Source: Nectonema munidae
Lineage: Eukaryota; Nematomorpha; Nectonematoida; Nectonematidae
Direction: 5' to 3'
NCBI GenBank assembly: GCA_030549495.1
Contig: JAUIRK010000216.1
Location: forward strand, 69,501 to 133,500
Length of the DNA stretch: 64,000 nucleotides
A model generated the notes under the pieces. The model worked only from the letters and a program-made list of their open reading frames with translations. It was not told the DNA's origin and did not search any database. Made by a program: the position numbers and the translations under genes. Shown here one piece after another: positions 1 to 11,152 of the stretch. Positions within the stretch are counted from its first letter, which is position 1. Each line of letters begins with the position of its first letter.

Positions 1-57
1 AACTTTATAATGAAAATATTTATCCAAAATGTGGAATAAAATATTGCATACCTTTAA

Positions 58-178
58 CCCATTAAGTCCCATTTGGGAACATAAGTAATTTCATCTTCGT
101 CTGCTTTTTTCAATGACTTTGAATATAAATCGTCTGCGTTTTTTTAAATATCGCTTGATTTCTATGGTACTTAATGGG
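58..178. mobile_element. piggyBac-like MITE, copy 1 (TTAA-flanked)
   Basis: The 121-bp unit lies between TTAA at 54-57 and TTAA at 179-182. It starts CCCATTAAGTCCC and ends with the near-complement GGTACTTAATGGG. TTAA duplication with CCC-starting ends is the hallmark of piggyBac elements. The inside carries the TCGTCTGC motif that recurs in the copies at 61187 and 61806. It has no coding capacity. Confidence 0.75.
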
Positions 179-301
179 TTAATAGCGAGTTGTGGTAACT
201 GTGCAAGTGCATACACAGATATATTGCGAATTTGAAATAAGAGAATTCAAATAATGATTTTAAAAGGAAATGAATCATTATTTAGAGTTTAAAACTTCAG
301 T

Positions 302-596
302 TTTGATTAAATGAACCCTTGCTTTTATGGAAGGAACAGAAACACAGTTAAACATATATTAGTAAATACGTTTAGTTATTGAAAACCTTCCTATAAATAA
401 TAATATCCTTAAAAATTTATAGAAATACAGTTAAACATATATTAGTAAATACGCTTAGTTATTGAAAACCTACATTAGAATTTTTATTTATTTTAGTTTT
501 GATTAAATGAACCCTTGCTTTTATGTAAGGAACAGAAATACAGTCAAACATATATTAGTAAATACGTTTAGTTATTGAAAACCTACATTAGAATTT
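302..596. repeat. Three direct copies of an AT-rich unit
   Basis: A unit beginning TTTGATTAAATGAACCC and running through AAACATATATTAGTAAATACG to TTATTGAAAACC occurs at about 302-388 and again at about 499-580. A 5'-shortened copy lies between them at about 421-475. Identity is high by eye, which suggests recent local duplication. No open frame or transposon ends are visible. Confidence 0.7.
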
Positions 597-599
597 TTA

Positions 600-1750
600 T
601 TCTATATGTATAGGGTATACAATATATGGAGGTTTCATTGTAACTTATGCTTCTTAAAAAATATTTTGAACTTATAACAAAAAATTATGAAAATGTTTTA
701 AATTAAAAATAACGTATACAGTGATAAAAAGCCTACTTCAGGATTATGACCAGTTGAAGAAACGTAAACACTTTTTAAGTTTTCATCAAGTTTTGGAAAC
801 TTTTGCATTACTTCTTCTTTAATTTTTTCTTTAACTAATAAAATGAATTAAAAAAAATAAAACGCATATTGAATTTGAACAATATGTAACCTTCAGGAAG
901 AAAACTTTCATAGTATTTTTTAAAAAGTAAATGAGAAGGCGTTTTAATCGGTTTATTTTTTGATTTTTCCATGTATTTTATAGCTCTACTTTCAATATTA
1001 AATCTTGCTGAAGGGTTCCTAATAAATGTTAGAACTTGCCCCATTTTAAAATTTTTAAATAATTTTTTAGTAACCACCCATTTTTATACCAGAATGAAAA
1101 ATATATTTTATGAATAAAAAATATATAAAAATTCTGAGCCGCTAATTGATTAAATTTGGTTAAGTTAAAAACTTTTTCTCACATATAAAATGTGAAAAAC
1201 TGTACAAAAAAAAGTGCGAATGTTGTCTGTTGATCATAAATTTCAAAAATAACACACTAAAACATAATTGCTTCAACTGCAAGTTAAATTATTCCTGTAA
1301 AGCATAAGCTATATAAAGATGATTTTAAGAATAGTTTTATTTTTCTGCTCGTGTGTAAAAAATAAATTGTAAAATCCCATGATTATGGCTGATTTTGATT
1401 TATGATTGATTTAACCTTCGGAGGTAATAATGTTAACTATTTATATATTATAAACATGACTATATTTAAATTATGACACCATATCGATCAATTTTAAGTC
1501 AAGTATTAACGACTTCTTTAATCTTAAAAAAAAGTTCTGTATTAATTCTTCTTTAAAATTTTCATTTTTGTTGCTAATTTCAATTCAATTTATTAAATCA
1601 GTTGATATTTTTTGTTTACATAGAGGTTGGCTTACTGAAGAGTCAGATAATTATCAAATTGAGGTATATTATTGGTTTATTTCCAGAGCAAGATTTCAAA
1701 ACATAGTGGGCTTCTACATTAGTAGAAATCTGAGATTTGTAGAAAATGAT
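600..1750. other. AT-rich stretch without a supported gene
   Basis: Only short, low-complexity frames are present (for example 80 codons on the minus strand at 835-1077). None resembles a known family. I see no RNA gene or transposon ends. Confidence 0.5.
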
Positions 1751-2556
1751 TACAACTATTTGTTAAAGAAGAAGAAGAAAAAGAAGAAGAAGATTTATTA
1801 ATTGATAAAATAAAATTGGAATACATGCCTAAGCATATAAAGAAGAATTAAATATAAAATTAAAAAAACATTGCATATTTATAGTTGGGAAAAATTTTAA
1901 AGGCCTGCAAGCCGCTAGTATGAATAAAACGCATATTATATCAATGAAAAAGAAATACATCATTTAGGATATTTATAAAATAAATATGAAATAAAAATAA
2001 TCAAATTAGATGGAATAAAATACAGATAGTTCGCAGTAGGCATTATTAGAATGAGTGGCTATTAATAACTATTGGTTGGTTGTTACACACTAAGCAATTA
2101 ATAGAATGACAAGTTAAACTATATTTATCTAAGAGAAGTTTTTTTATTATATTTTTACAAGTGCTTATTTTAGAAAGAATACATTGAGAGTTAAATATAA
2201 AAAAGTTTAAGTTATGAGAAATTTTATATTTTATAGATTGTCTAGATTTATTACAATAAGATGGAAATTGGATTTATTTCGTAGATTATATTCATGGTTC
2301 TTGTAGTTAAATACAATAAACTCATTAAATATGTTAAGTAAAAATCCATTTAAAAGTTTATAGGTAACCATCGATAGATTATACACAATACACATACTAG
2401 TCATTTACCTTTAGTAAGTTCTCTATAAAAAATAAATGGGTAGTATGAGATAAGTAATGACTTCCAGTTATATAACGTGCAATTCGTTTTTGTGTTTTTA
2501 TCAATAGCTTAATGTTGATCCCAAAAAACTATGCAGTAAGTAAGATAAGGTAATAA
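1750..2556 (-). mobile_element. LINE 3' end (CR1/L2-like), microsatellite-tailed
   Basis: Read on the minus strand, 2100-2400 gives a decayed LINE C-terminus of the N-x-H-x-Y-N-L-R-N-K-S-N type. A 3' UTR of about 340 bp follows and ends in a (TTC)n tail, seen as (GAA)n at 1765-1793. The same 3' UTR recurs in plus orientation at 4897-5440, also ending in (TTC)n. A short tandem-repeat 3' tail instead of poly(A) is known for CR1/L2-group LINEs. Stops interrupt the frame; the copy is dead. Confidence 0.6.
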
Positions 2557-2557
2557 A

Positions 2558-4128
2558 AACTAGCTAAACTACATAGATATGGTTTTAGAGATAAATTTTT
2601 AGAACTTTTAAAAAGTTACCTTTCCAATCGTCAACAATATGTTTTTGTAAATAACAGTGCGTCTAAGTATTCTAAATTAAATAAGGGTGTGCCACAAGGC
2701 TCTATCTTTGGCCCACTTTTATTTATTCTTTATGTTAATGATATTTTTTCTCTTCAAAATTCTGATTTTACTCTTTATTTGTACGCTGATGATTGCACTA
2801 TTTTGTATCGAAGTAAAAATCTTTTTTTAGATCAATATATTATTAATAAGTTTCTCTCTGAATTTTATACTTGGTGTTGCACTAATGAGCTATATATAAA
2901 TGTATCAAAGTCCAAATATATGATTTTCAGTAAGTTTAACAAAAATATTTGTCTTTTTTTAAAAATTGGAGAAAACTATCTTCAGAGGACGAATACTTAT
3001 AATTATTTAGGAGTAACTATAGATTTTAATCTTAGTTTTTCAAATCATTTCAATAATGTTTTAAAAGATACCTCAATAGCACTTGGCATGTTGTTCAAAA
3101 TTAAAAATCTTCTTGATACTAAGACCAAAATAAATATTTATTATGCCCTTTTTCATTCTAAGATTCTTTACTCTAACTTTATTTGGTCTTCATCTAACGT
3201 GTCTAAACTCCCAACTTTACAGAAAAAACAAGACAGGGCTTTGAAAGTTCTATTCAATAGGGATGCTGAGTATATACGTAGTTTATATAAAATCCCGAAT
3301 CTTTTACAAATTAGACAAATTCAATTATCTCTTTTTGTTCATAAATGTATAAATCTAAAACATGAAATTAATTTTAATTATTATGAAAATCGCCAGTTTC
3401 ATCATCACAACTTACGCAATAAACACAATTTAAGAAATATAAGATACAAATTTGCCAAAAGTAATAAATTTTTTATTAAAAAGTCCATAAAAACCTGGAA
3501 TAGCCTTCCCATTTGTATTAGGCTTCTGAAAAACACTTGTAGTTTCAAACGTAAATGTAAAAATTTTTTTATTTCAACTCGTTAGTGTCTTTGAGTATAT
3601 TTATTACCCATACTATATTTTATATCTTTGAGATCTTGGTACTCGTGCTCTTTTGTATTTTTTTTTTAGGTAATTCTTTTTCATATTCCCCTTCCAACCA
3701 CAATGCATCTACATCCAGCATCAATTTTTCGCTAGTTCATCGCTTCTCTATCAGCAATAATTGATATTTGCTTTCTTCTCTCTTTTTTTTACGTATGTAT
3801 ATATATATATATTTTGAAAATTATATGCTTTGTGAACATGTTTGAAAATTGTCTTTCTCCTATATTGATTTTAAAATGATACGTTTTGGAGTTTTTTTTA
3901 TCCTATTATATAACTGTTCCTCACTTCTTTTTTTGCCTTTATAATTATTATCTGAATTTTTTCTCCTATTTTTTATATCATTTTTAAGTCCTGTTGTTAA
4001 TATGAATTTAGTATAGTGTTCCTATTTTTTTTATAGGTGTGACAATAACCTATTTGGTTTGATCCACCATGCTGTGTTATTATTCTTATTCTTCCCTCTT
4101 TTTTTTTTTTTTTATTAAATAAATAAAA
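2558..4128 (+). mobile_element. 5'-truncated CR1/Jockey-group LINE, reverse transcriptase part
   Basis: The copy begins inside the reverse transcriptase (SYLSNRQQYV block) and continues through the PQGSIFGPLLF box and the YADD catalytic box (2782-2793). The thumb region runs to a stop at 3583-3585. About 540 bp of T-rich 3' UTR follow, ending in a poly-T/TAAA run near 4128. The frame from 2689 to 3585 (298 codons) is open, so this is a fairly young but 5'-truncated copy. The endonuclease half is missing. Confidence 0.85.
2689..3585 (+). pseudogene. LINE reverse transcriptase fragment, 298 codons
   Basis: The product contains motif B-like PQGSIFGPLLFILYVNDI (about residues 2-19) and YADD (32-35), the metal-binding box of the palm. 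The C-terminal third has the HNLRNKHNLR and KTWNSLP blocks that are usual at the end of CR1/Jockey-group LINE proteins. The first ATG is internal to the RT domain and is not a true start: coding sequence continues upstream in frame to about 2558. It has no host role. Confidence 0.85.
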
Positions 4129-4896
4129 AAATTAATTTGATTTTGGTTGGGAACAAAAACTTATTGTGTTTTATAATGCCTATATTACTACAGAGAATAG
4201 AATTGACATAAGAGATATGTTGTTTCCAGTTTAATTTGCAGTCGATGATGACACCAAGTAATTTATAATATTCAACAACTTGGAACTTAAAATTCTCATT
4301 TCGAATTTTCCTATTCATACTACCAAATAGCATGTCTTTAAACTTAGATATATTTATATGCATGAAATTTTGAGTAAACCATTCAAATATTGGACCAGGA
4401 TAATCGTTGAAAAAGCCCATACTTTTGGGTGGATTTGCCATAGAAAACGGGATGTTTATTGTCACATACTTCAGCGAGCAATTAGATACATGTATATCAT
4501 TTATTAAAATCAGGAATAATAAAGGGCCCAGGATAGAATCCTAAGGAACCCCTGTATTAATGGTTGAAATGCTAGACTTGAATTTATTAAAAGTGACATA
4601 ATGCTGATGATTGAGCAAATAAGATTTGATTAGAAGCAAAGAATGTCTTTGCATTGCATAGTGGCACAATTTTTCAAATAAAATTTGATGTGAAAGATTA
4701 TTATCGAAAGCTTTACTAAAATCTAAGAACAGTAAAAGCATAACTTTATTGGACTCAAGAGTATTCAAAATGTTATCTATATAATGTGTAAGTAGTGACT
4801 GTGTATTGTAACTCTTACGAAAACCAAATAAAACAGATTATTAGAATTATAGTATCATTGCAATTGAATATTAATAAGCTTTTCAAAAATTTTAGA
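4115..4896 (-). mobile_element. LINE reverse transcriptase fragment, minus strand
   Basis: Read from 4896 down to 4115 the DNA gives successive RT blocks: SKIFEKLINIQLQ, FGFRKSYNTQSLL, LLLFLDFSKAFD (first catalytic aspartate block, near 4700), a GVP box near 4545, and YYKLLGVIIDCKLNWKQH. Stops and frame changes split it into at least three pieces. It is joined head-on to the plus-strand LINE 3' end that begins at 4897, so this is a composite of two insertions. Confidence 0.8.
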
Positions 4897-5440
4897 CAAA
4901 ACGAAATATAGTTTAACTTGTCATTCTATTAATTGCTTTGTGTGTAATAACCACCAATAGTTATTTAAGAATACATTAACAGCTAATTCTAATTCTACAT
5001 CCACCCATTCTAATCATGCGCACTGAATACTATCTGTATTTTATTCCATCTAATTTGATTATTTTTACTTCATATTTATTTTATGAATATCCTATATGAT
5101 GTATTTCTTTTTCATTGATGTAATATGGGTTTTACTTGCAAGCCTTTTGAGAGCCTCAATGGTTGTTAGGGTGTACCTCTCAGCTTAAAAGTTCAAGGTC
5201 AGGGGATCGATCCCCAACGCTCCCAACTCTTATGATAAGACAAGTGCTGGCTTTCAAGTTTCGACAACTTACAAGCTGCGTCAATTCAACAAAAACAACA
5301 ACAGTCCTTTTGAATTTTTCCCAACTATAAATATGCAATGTCTTTTCCTTTTAAAATTTTTTATTTAATTCTTCTTTATATGTTTAGGCGTGTATTCAAA
5401 TTTTATTTTATCAAATAATAAATCTTCTTCTTCTTCTTCT
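4897..5440 (+). mobile_element. LINE 3' UTR copy with (TTC)n tail, SINE-interrupted
   Basis: The sequence is homologous to the inverted copy at 1750-2130, starting at AAATATAGTTTAACTTGTC and ending in the (TTC)n tract at about 5407-5438. Comparing the two copies shows a SINE inserted at 5151-5305. The two copies form an inverted repeat with about 2.8 kb between the arms. Confidence 0.75.
5151..5305 (+). mobile_element. tRNA-derived SINE, copy A, with 8-bp target duplication
   Basis: The 155-bp insertion is flanked by CCTTTTGA at 5143-5150 and 5306-5313. Its head resembles a tRNA: a TGGTTGTTAGG A-box-like stretch, then GGGGATCGATCCCC with a B-box core. The body has the TTTCGACAACTTACAAGCTGCGTCAA block shared with three other copies in this window (19749, 35025, 49689). 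It ends in a short CAACAAAAACAACAAC A-rich tail. The empty site is visible in the related LINE copy at 1750-2130. Confidence 0.8.
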
Positions 5441-5442
5441 AA

Positions 5443-6290
5443 TGCGGTAAATTTGATGAGCTTGAAAATTTTATAGAATGTTTATCTAAATGCATGACTA
5501 AACCATTACCACTCATATGCCTGCAAGGGACATGGTTGGATGAAACTGATTATTTTTTTTAAAAGAATAAACATTCCAAGAAAGGAAAAATGGAATTGAT
5601 TATGAGATAGGTAGAAACAATTATGAAAATTGTTTTGAATATCAAAATATTTTACTTAAAATATGTGACAGTAAGGACCTTAATGTTAACAATTTCTATA
5701 GAATTCCAACAACTGGTAAAGAGGGTTTAGAAAAATTTCCTTGTTTTTTTGAAGAATTAGTTTTCAATATGAAATGCAATAAATTTAATATCTTTTGTGA
5801 TGATTTTAATTATGATTTGTTTAAACTGGATAATTCTTCTGTCTGCAAGTTTTATAATTTAATCATTTCTAGTTCTTTATTGCCCACAATTACTTTACCA
5901 ACTAGACTCATATCAGATACACTAATCTATCATTTTTTTGAGTAAACCAATTGATGAATACAAAGGTTATAATTGCATTACACATTTTTCTGACCATTTG
6001 CCAATCTTACTTTCAATTAACATAGGCAGTAAAAAAAATTTTTATCGTGAAAAGTTTGATAAGAAACTTTTTATTTCGATATTAGCTGCGTCAGATTGGT
6101 TATCAATGATTGATATGAGTTATAATGATCCATGTGTTTTATTTGATTGTCTTAAACATAGAATATCATATATGGTAAAAACATGTACAACCTTGCTCAA
6201 AATTAGAGGGAATAAATATAAATATAAACCGTGGATAACAATGGAAATACTGAGCATGATTAAGAAATTCTAACACACTGTAATGGTATT
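5443..6290 (+). mobile_element. LINE apurinic endonuclease fragment
   Basis: Frames in this interval give the ordered blocks of an exonuclease-endonuclease-phosphatase domain of a CR1/L2-type LINE: ICLQGTWLDE (glutamate of the QET block replaced by glycine), NFYRIP, FCDDFNYD (usual GDFN), PTRLISDTLI, and HFSDHLPILLSI (SDHLP catalytic block, in the 111-codon frame 5938-6273). KPWITMEILSMIKK follows, the usual linker before RT. The frame is broken more than once. The adjacent (TTC)n belongs to the upstream 3' UTR copy. Confidence 0.8.
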
Positions 6291-7411
6291 TGAACAAAAT
6301 AATCTGTTAAAACTAGATGATATATACAACTAAAAACTGGCTGTGTTTTTGTTCAAAAATTTAAATGGTCAGTTGGAGAATATTTTTGGAAAGTTAATTA
6401 CCTACAATTTATCACCTGTCTAGAATACCAGAAATTTGAAAAAACCATAAAGAATCAATTATAGACTAAAAAGTTCTGATTTCCAATTGAAAAAAATCTA
6501 TCGAGTTTTATAATAATAACTAATCTCTTTACGAAAGAATAAGTATATCTTTGCCAGTTTTTAAGAATATTTCAAAGAATTATTTTTGTCCTTTTATAAA
6601 CCCTGAGCAAATCATAATTGTATCAAATGTGCATATATATACATTTTAACTTTACACATTATTTATGTCTCATTCCTAAAAGTATAAACTTATGTCGTCA
6701 CTGATAGTTTTATAAAATTAATTTGTCAATATATAATAATGCATTTCATTATGAAAATCTAATAATGGCCATTTTGGCTATTGATTTTCATTTCAATATA
6801 TTGTGTTAATTGTTTTGATATTTTTCTATTGTGTTCTATTTTTTCAACAATAAATTACTTTCTCTCTCTCTCCTTACAATTAAGAAGAAAATTTTTGTCA
6901 CAAATGTTTTTGAAATCTTATAACTATGAATACAAAATATGAATTGCTATAATTGTTCTAAATAAATTATATTCTTGTAACTTTTAAATTTATAAACATA
7001 TAATATTTTAATGTAATAACTTTGCATGCAACTCTATTTATTATACCAATATTTTGATTCATTATCCTTTATTATTCAAAATATTCTCATAAAAATTTTT
7101 TTAGATTTACTTTTATATAAATGTAAATATTTTTTTCAATATTCTTCTGCGCATGATGTTTCTTTGTATAAATTGTTTGTTAAAATTTAATTTATATGTT
7201 TAAATCATTGTCATCTATCTGACAATTGCTTATTAAAGGGCTATTTTTGTCGATTTTGTGGAAATTCTCATTATTCTAGATAATGTGAAATAAAAAACTT
7301 ACATAATGAAATATAAAACTTACTTAATAATCTAGGTTTATTATTCAAAATAATGATCCATTTTCTTAAATGATATATAATAATTTTTTCTATTTTTTTA
7401 AATAAATATAG
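6291..7411. other. AT-rich stretch without a supported gene
   Basis: No frame longer than chance, no RNA gene and no clear inverted ends were seen. A short CT microsatellite lies near 6860. Confidence 0.5.
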
Positions 7412-7412
7412 A

Positions 7413-7580
7413 TCTCCAACCCGTATATTACGATGATTCTTCTCCAACCTGTATTCTACGATGATTCATCTCCAAACTATATACTACAATGATTCATCTC
7501 CAACCTGTATACTACGATGATTCATCTCCAACCTGTATACTACGATGATTCATCTTCAACCTGTATACTACGATGGTTTC
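7413..7580. repeat. Six tandem 28-bp units (left arm)
   Basis: Units start at 7413, 7441, 7469, 7497, 7525 and 7553. The fourth and fifth are identical; the others differ by one to four bases. They are contiguous with no spacers. The mirror array lies at 10984-11151. Confidence 0.9.
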
Positions 7581-7713
7581 TATTCCATGTACAAATAACT
7601 AGGGAGACAATGTTCAACTTTCTGTTCACATTCTGCTAGATGTAAGATTTGTTATACCTCATTCGGGGAGACGATGCTAAATAAGTTATTACCTATATAC
7701 ATTATACCTGTAT

Positions 7714-10195
7714 TAGGGTGGTCCTTATTTTAATTTTTTTTAATTTTTTTTTCTCACCCCTCTATTTTGTTCTATGACTTTTAGAATGGCTATATTTAAA
7801 ATATTTTCCAAAATAAATAACTTTAAACGGTCGCTCAAGAAACAGAAGTTTTAAATTAGTGTTTTTAGCAATATTTTTCTTTTTAGGTAATTATTTATAT
7901 TTTTTGACAATTATAAAAAATTAAAATGTTTGTTTCTATTTATAGATGAATAAATCTTGTTTGACTAGAAGTAAAACTTATATTTGGCTGCTTGGAGATG
8001 AGATGCAAGAAATATTGGGGGCAAAATTACCATCAAATAGACAAGTTTTGTGCTTATTTTTTCATTTTCATAGAGCTTTGAAAAAAACAATTTCAGAAAG
8101 TTCAAAAAAAGTAATAAAAGAAGTTTTTATTTTTTGGAATAAAGCAAAAATTCCTACTCGCCCTGAACACCATGCTGTAAAACTGTTAGAAAAGCTCTTC
8201 AATAAATATATTAAATTGAAAAAAAATTTCAAAAGAAACACTGAAAAAAAATGAAAAGTTATTTGCTGATGAATTAGATAATCTTTTTGATGTTGCTCAC
8301 GATCTAGCTTTAGATTTAATAAAAAATGACGAAGACAAAATGTTTTTGATTGCACAACGTAAAAAAAATCGTGAGGGATCTTTTGGGTCAATAGAGAGAA
8401 TTCATACCTTGAAAGAAATAAAAATTCAAAAAAGAAAACAAGCTCAACGTCAATTTAGCGAAAAAGCAAATTTAGAATTGCAAAAATGAAAGAAACTGTA
8501 GAGTTAGAAATATCAAGTACCAGTGAAGAAGACACGGATATTGACGAAAGCACAAAAAAATGCGAAGTTAAAGATAAAAAAAGAGCTAGTACACAAGTAA
8601 TTGATTCTCAACTAGCAGCTGCATTAGATAGAACTAATACTTCAGATAGAAAGGCTACAATGTTGATTGCAGCAACTACCAAAAGTTTGGATTGTGATAT
8701 GAAAAAATTCAACATAAATAGATCATCGATACGTAAAAGTCGGCTTTCCTGCAGAGAGAAAAAATTCAGTGAAATAAAGCAATCCCCCACATTTACTTCT
8801 GTAATTATGGTTCATTGGGATGGCAAACTTTTGAATAATTTAACAGTAAAACCTGAAGATCGTTTAGCAGTGATTGCTACAGGGAATCAACTAGAACATT
8901 TGTTAGGTATTCCAAAAATATCAGTAGGAACTGGGAAAGAACAAGCTAAAGCTGTTGTACAGCTAATAAACGAGTGGAAACTAGAAGAAAATGTGAAGGC
9001 ACTTTGTTTTGATACAACTGCTGTAAATACAGGAGAAAAAGGAGGTACTTGCAAGTTAATTGAAGAAATTTTACAGAAAAACTTGCTATATTTTCCATGA
9101 AGGCATCATATTTTTGAAATTATTTTAGCTAGTGTTTTTAAATTTTCTTTTGGCCCAACTACTGGTTGACTTTGCCATGTTAGAGCTTTCTAAGATACAA
9201 GTGAGAAATGATTACAGGGAGTTTTTAGAGCTCATTGTTATTTTTGCTGGAGAGTGCCCTCCACGGGGAGTTAAATTTTCACCACCTGGAGCTACTCATC
9301 ATGCTAGATGGTTATAGAAGGCCATTTATTGTTTAAAAATGACTTTATTTCAGCATCAATTTAAAATGACAAATTATGAAAAAAAGGTGTGTTTGATGTT
9401 TCAATTTTTGTTTTCAGATTGTATTGTAGAGCTTGGTTCACTTCTCAAGACGTGATTTCTGCACTAAAAAATGATTTATGTTTTATGCAGGATCTTGATA
9501 ATTACAAAAAAATTAACGCAAAAATTGCCTTAAACAAGTTTTTACGTCACTTATGGTATCTTAGTGAAGAATTGATAGCTTTATCTCTATTTGATGAGAA
9601 AGTTTTACCGGAAACAAAGAAGCTAATAGTAAATGCCATGAGTAGCAAGAGTAAACAATATGATCAAAAACGCTCAAAAGTTACTTCACTTAAAACTGAT
9701 TCTTTCTTTCTTCAAAATTTTGTATCTGAAAAAACTTTAAATTTTTTTCTAATACTTGAAATTTCTACTGAATTTTTTAACTATGATCCAGAAACCTGGA
9801 AATATAACAAGAATTTTATTTCAGCTTTGGAAAAAGTTAAATCTTTGAAATGTGTCAATGACTGCGCAGAAAGAGGTGTAGCTCTCATTGAGCAGTACAA
9901 ATCTTCCTTAACTAAAGATGAAAATCAACTACAGTACCTTTTGCAAGTAGTTCAGGCTCACAGAAAAAGATATCCTTTTATTAGCAAAGAAAAAATAGAA
10001 AATTAGTATTATATAAATCCTGTTTTTGTGTATTTTTTTAATGCAAATAAATAAGGGGTTTGAGCGAGTTTTAAATATTGTTCAATTTCTACAAAATTTT
10101 GTCTAAATTATTTTTTTATTATTGTAACCTAATTATAGCATGAGAAGTTGAAAAAAAAAAATTTTTTTTTTTGTATATATTTAAGGACCACCCTA
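7714..10195 (+). mobile_element. hAT-like DNA transposon with 8-bp target duplication
   Basis: Ends are TAGGGTGGTCCTTA and its exact complement TAAGGACCACCCTA. The target duplication ACCTGTAT is at 7706-7713 and 10196-10203. The uninterrupted site can be read in the opposite arm of the host palindrome (ATTATACCTGTATACTACG, complement of about 10845-10865). The 8-bp duplication and the YARNG end match the hAT superfamily. Inside are the pieces of a transposase gene. The 2,482-bp length is typical for an autonomous copy, but the reading frame is interrupted. Confidence 0.85.
7946..10003 (+). pseudogene. hAT-like transposase remnant
   Basis: Consecutive frames give one protein family. The N-part has FWNKAKIPTRPEHHAV, then LDNLFDVAHDLAL and FLIAQRKKNREG after a +1 shift in an A-run near 8250. 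A 204-codon frame (8486-9097) contains VIMVHWDGKLL and CFDTTAVNTGEKGG, an RNase-H-fold aspartate block. RHHIFEI follows beyond a stop at 9098, then GATHHARWL (about 9288-9314). The last frame (9389-10003) holds NKFLRHLWYLSEELIALSLFD. I recall this family, with its R-H-H-I and G-A-x-H-H-A-R-W blocks, as common in arthropod and Hydra genomes. At least three frame breaks make it non-functional. Confidence 0.75.
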
Positions 10196-11152
10196 ACCTG
10201 TATACTACGTTGGTTCATCTCCAACCTATATAATATATTTTATCAAATAATCAAAATAAAATTCTGTAATCAAAGAATCGAAAAATATTCTTTAAAAAAT
10301 ATCAAACTTTCTGTTCATATTTTGCTACCTCATACGATGTTACAAAAGTTATTATTTATACTTTGCAATTTGCACGATTTTAAATATTATATTTGTCGAA
10401 TAATCAAAGAATCGAAAAATGTTCAAATCAAAAAATATTTATTCTTTTTAAATATATCGTTGGCTCCCCTTACTTTTAGTTTCGTATGTGCATAATTTGA
10501 TAAAAATTAATTATTAAAGACTAGGTTTATCTTTCAATTTTAAAAGTAAGGGGAGCCAACGATATATTTAAAAAGAATAAATATTTTTTGATTTGAACAT
10601 TTTTCGATTCTTTGATTATTCGACAAATATAATATTTAAAATCGTGCAAATTGCAAAGTATAGGTAATAACTTTTGTAACTTCGTATGAGGTAGCAAAAT
10701 ATGAACAGAAAGTTTGATATTTTTTGATTTTTTAAAGAATATTATTCGATTCTTTGATTACAGAATTTTATTTTGATTATTTGATAAAATATATTATATA
10801 GATTGGAGATGAATTATCGCGGTATACAGGTTGGAGATGAACCAACGTAGTATACAGGTATAATGTATATAGGTAATAACTTATGTAGCATCGTCTCCCT
10901 GAATGAGGTATATCAAATCTTACATCTAGCAGAATGTGAACAGAAATTGAACATTGTCTCCCTAGTTATTTGTACATGGAATAGAAACCATCCTAGTATA
11001 CAGGTTGAAGATGAATCATCGTAGTATACAGGTTAGAGATGAATCATCGTAGTATACAGGTTGGAGATGAATCATTGTAGTATATAGTTTGGAGATGAAT
11101 CATCGTAGAATACAGGTTGGAGAAGAATCATCGTAATATACGGGTTGGAGAT

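Larger units (their letters stand above)
7412..11152. mobile_element. Long fold-back palindrome with 28-bp subrepeats
   Basis: After removing the inserted hAT (7714-10195 and one target duplication), the left arm (7412-7713 plus 10204-10478) pairs with the right arm (10541-11152) around a loop of about 62 bp. The outer part of each arm is six head-to-tail 28-bp units (7413-7580 and 10984-11151; unit TCTCCAACCTGTATACTACG plus ATGATTCA). The right arm has one extra unit near 10800-10830. The arms differ at only scattered bases. Such long, internally repeated ends are typical of Foldback-type elements. No clear target duplication was found outside the arms. Confidence 0.8.

Noticed and set aside
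833-1079. 80-codon minus-strand frame
   Set aside because: AT-rich chance frame with Lys/Phe/Asn bias and no known motif.
7413-7580. CRISPR-like regular repeats of 28 bp
   Set aside because: The units are contiguous with no spacers and lie in a eukaryotic fold-back element.
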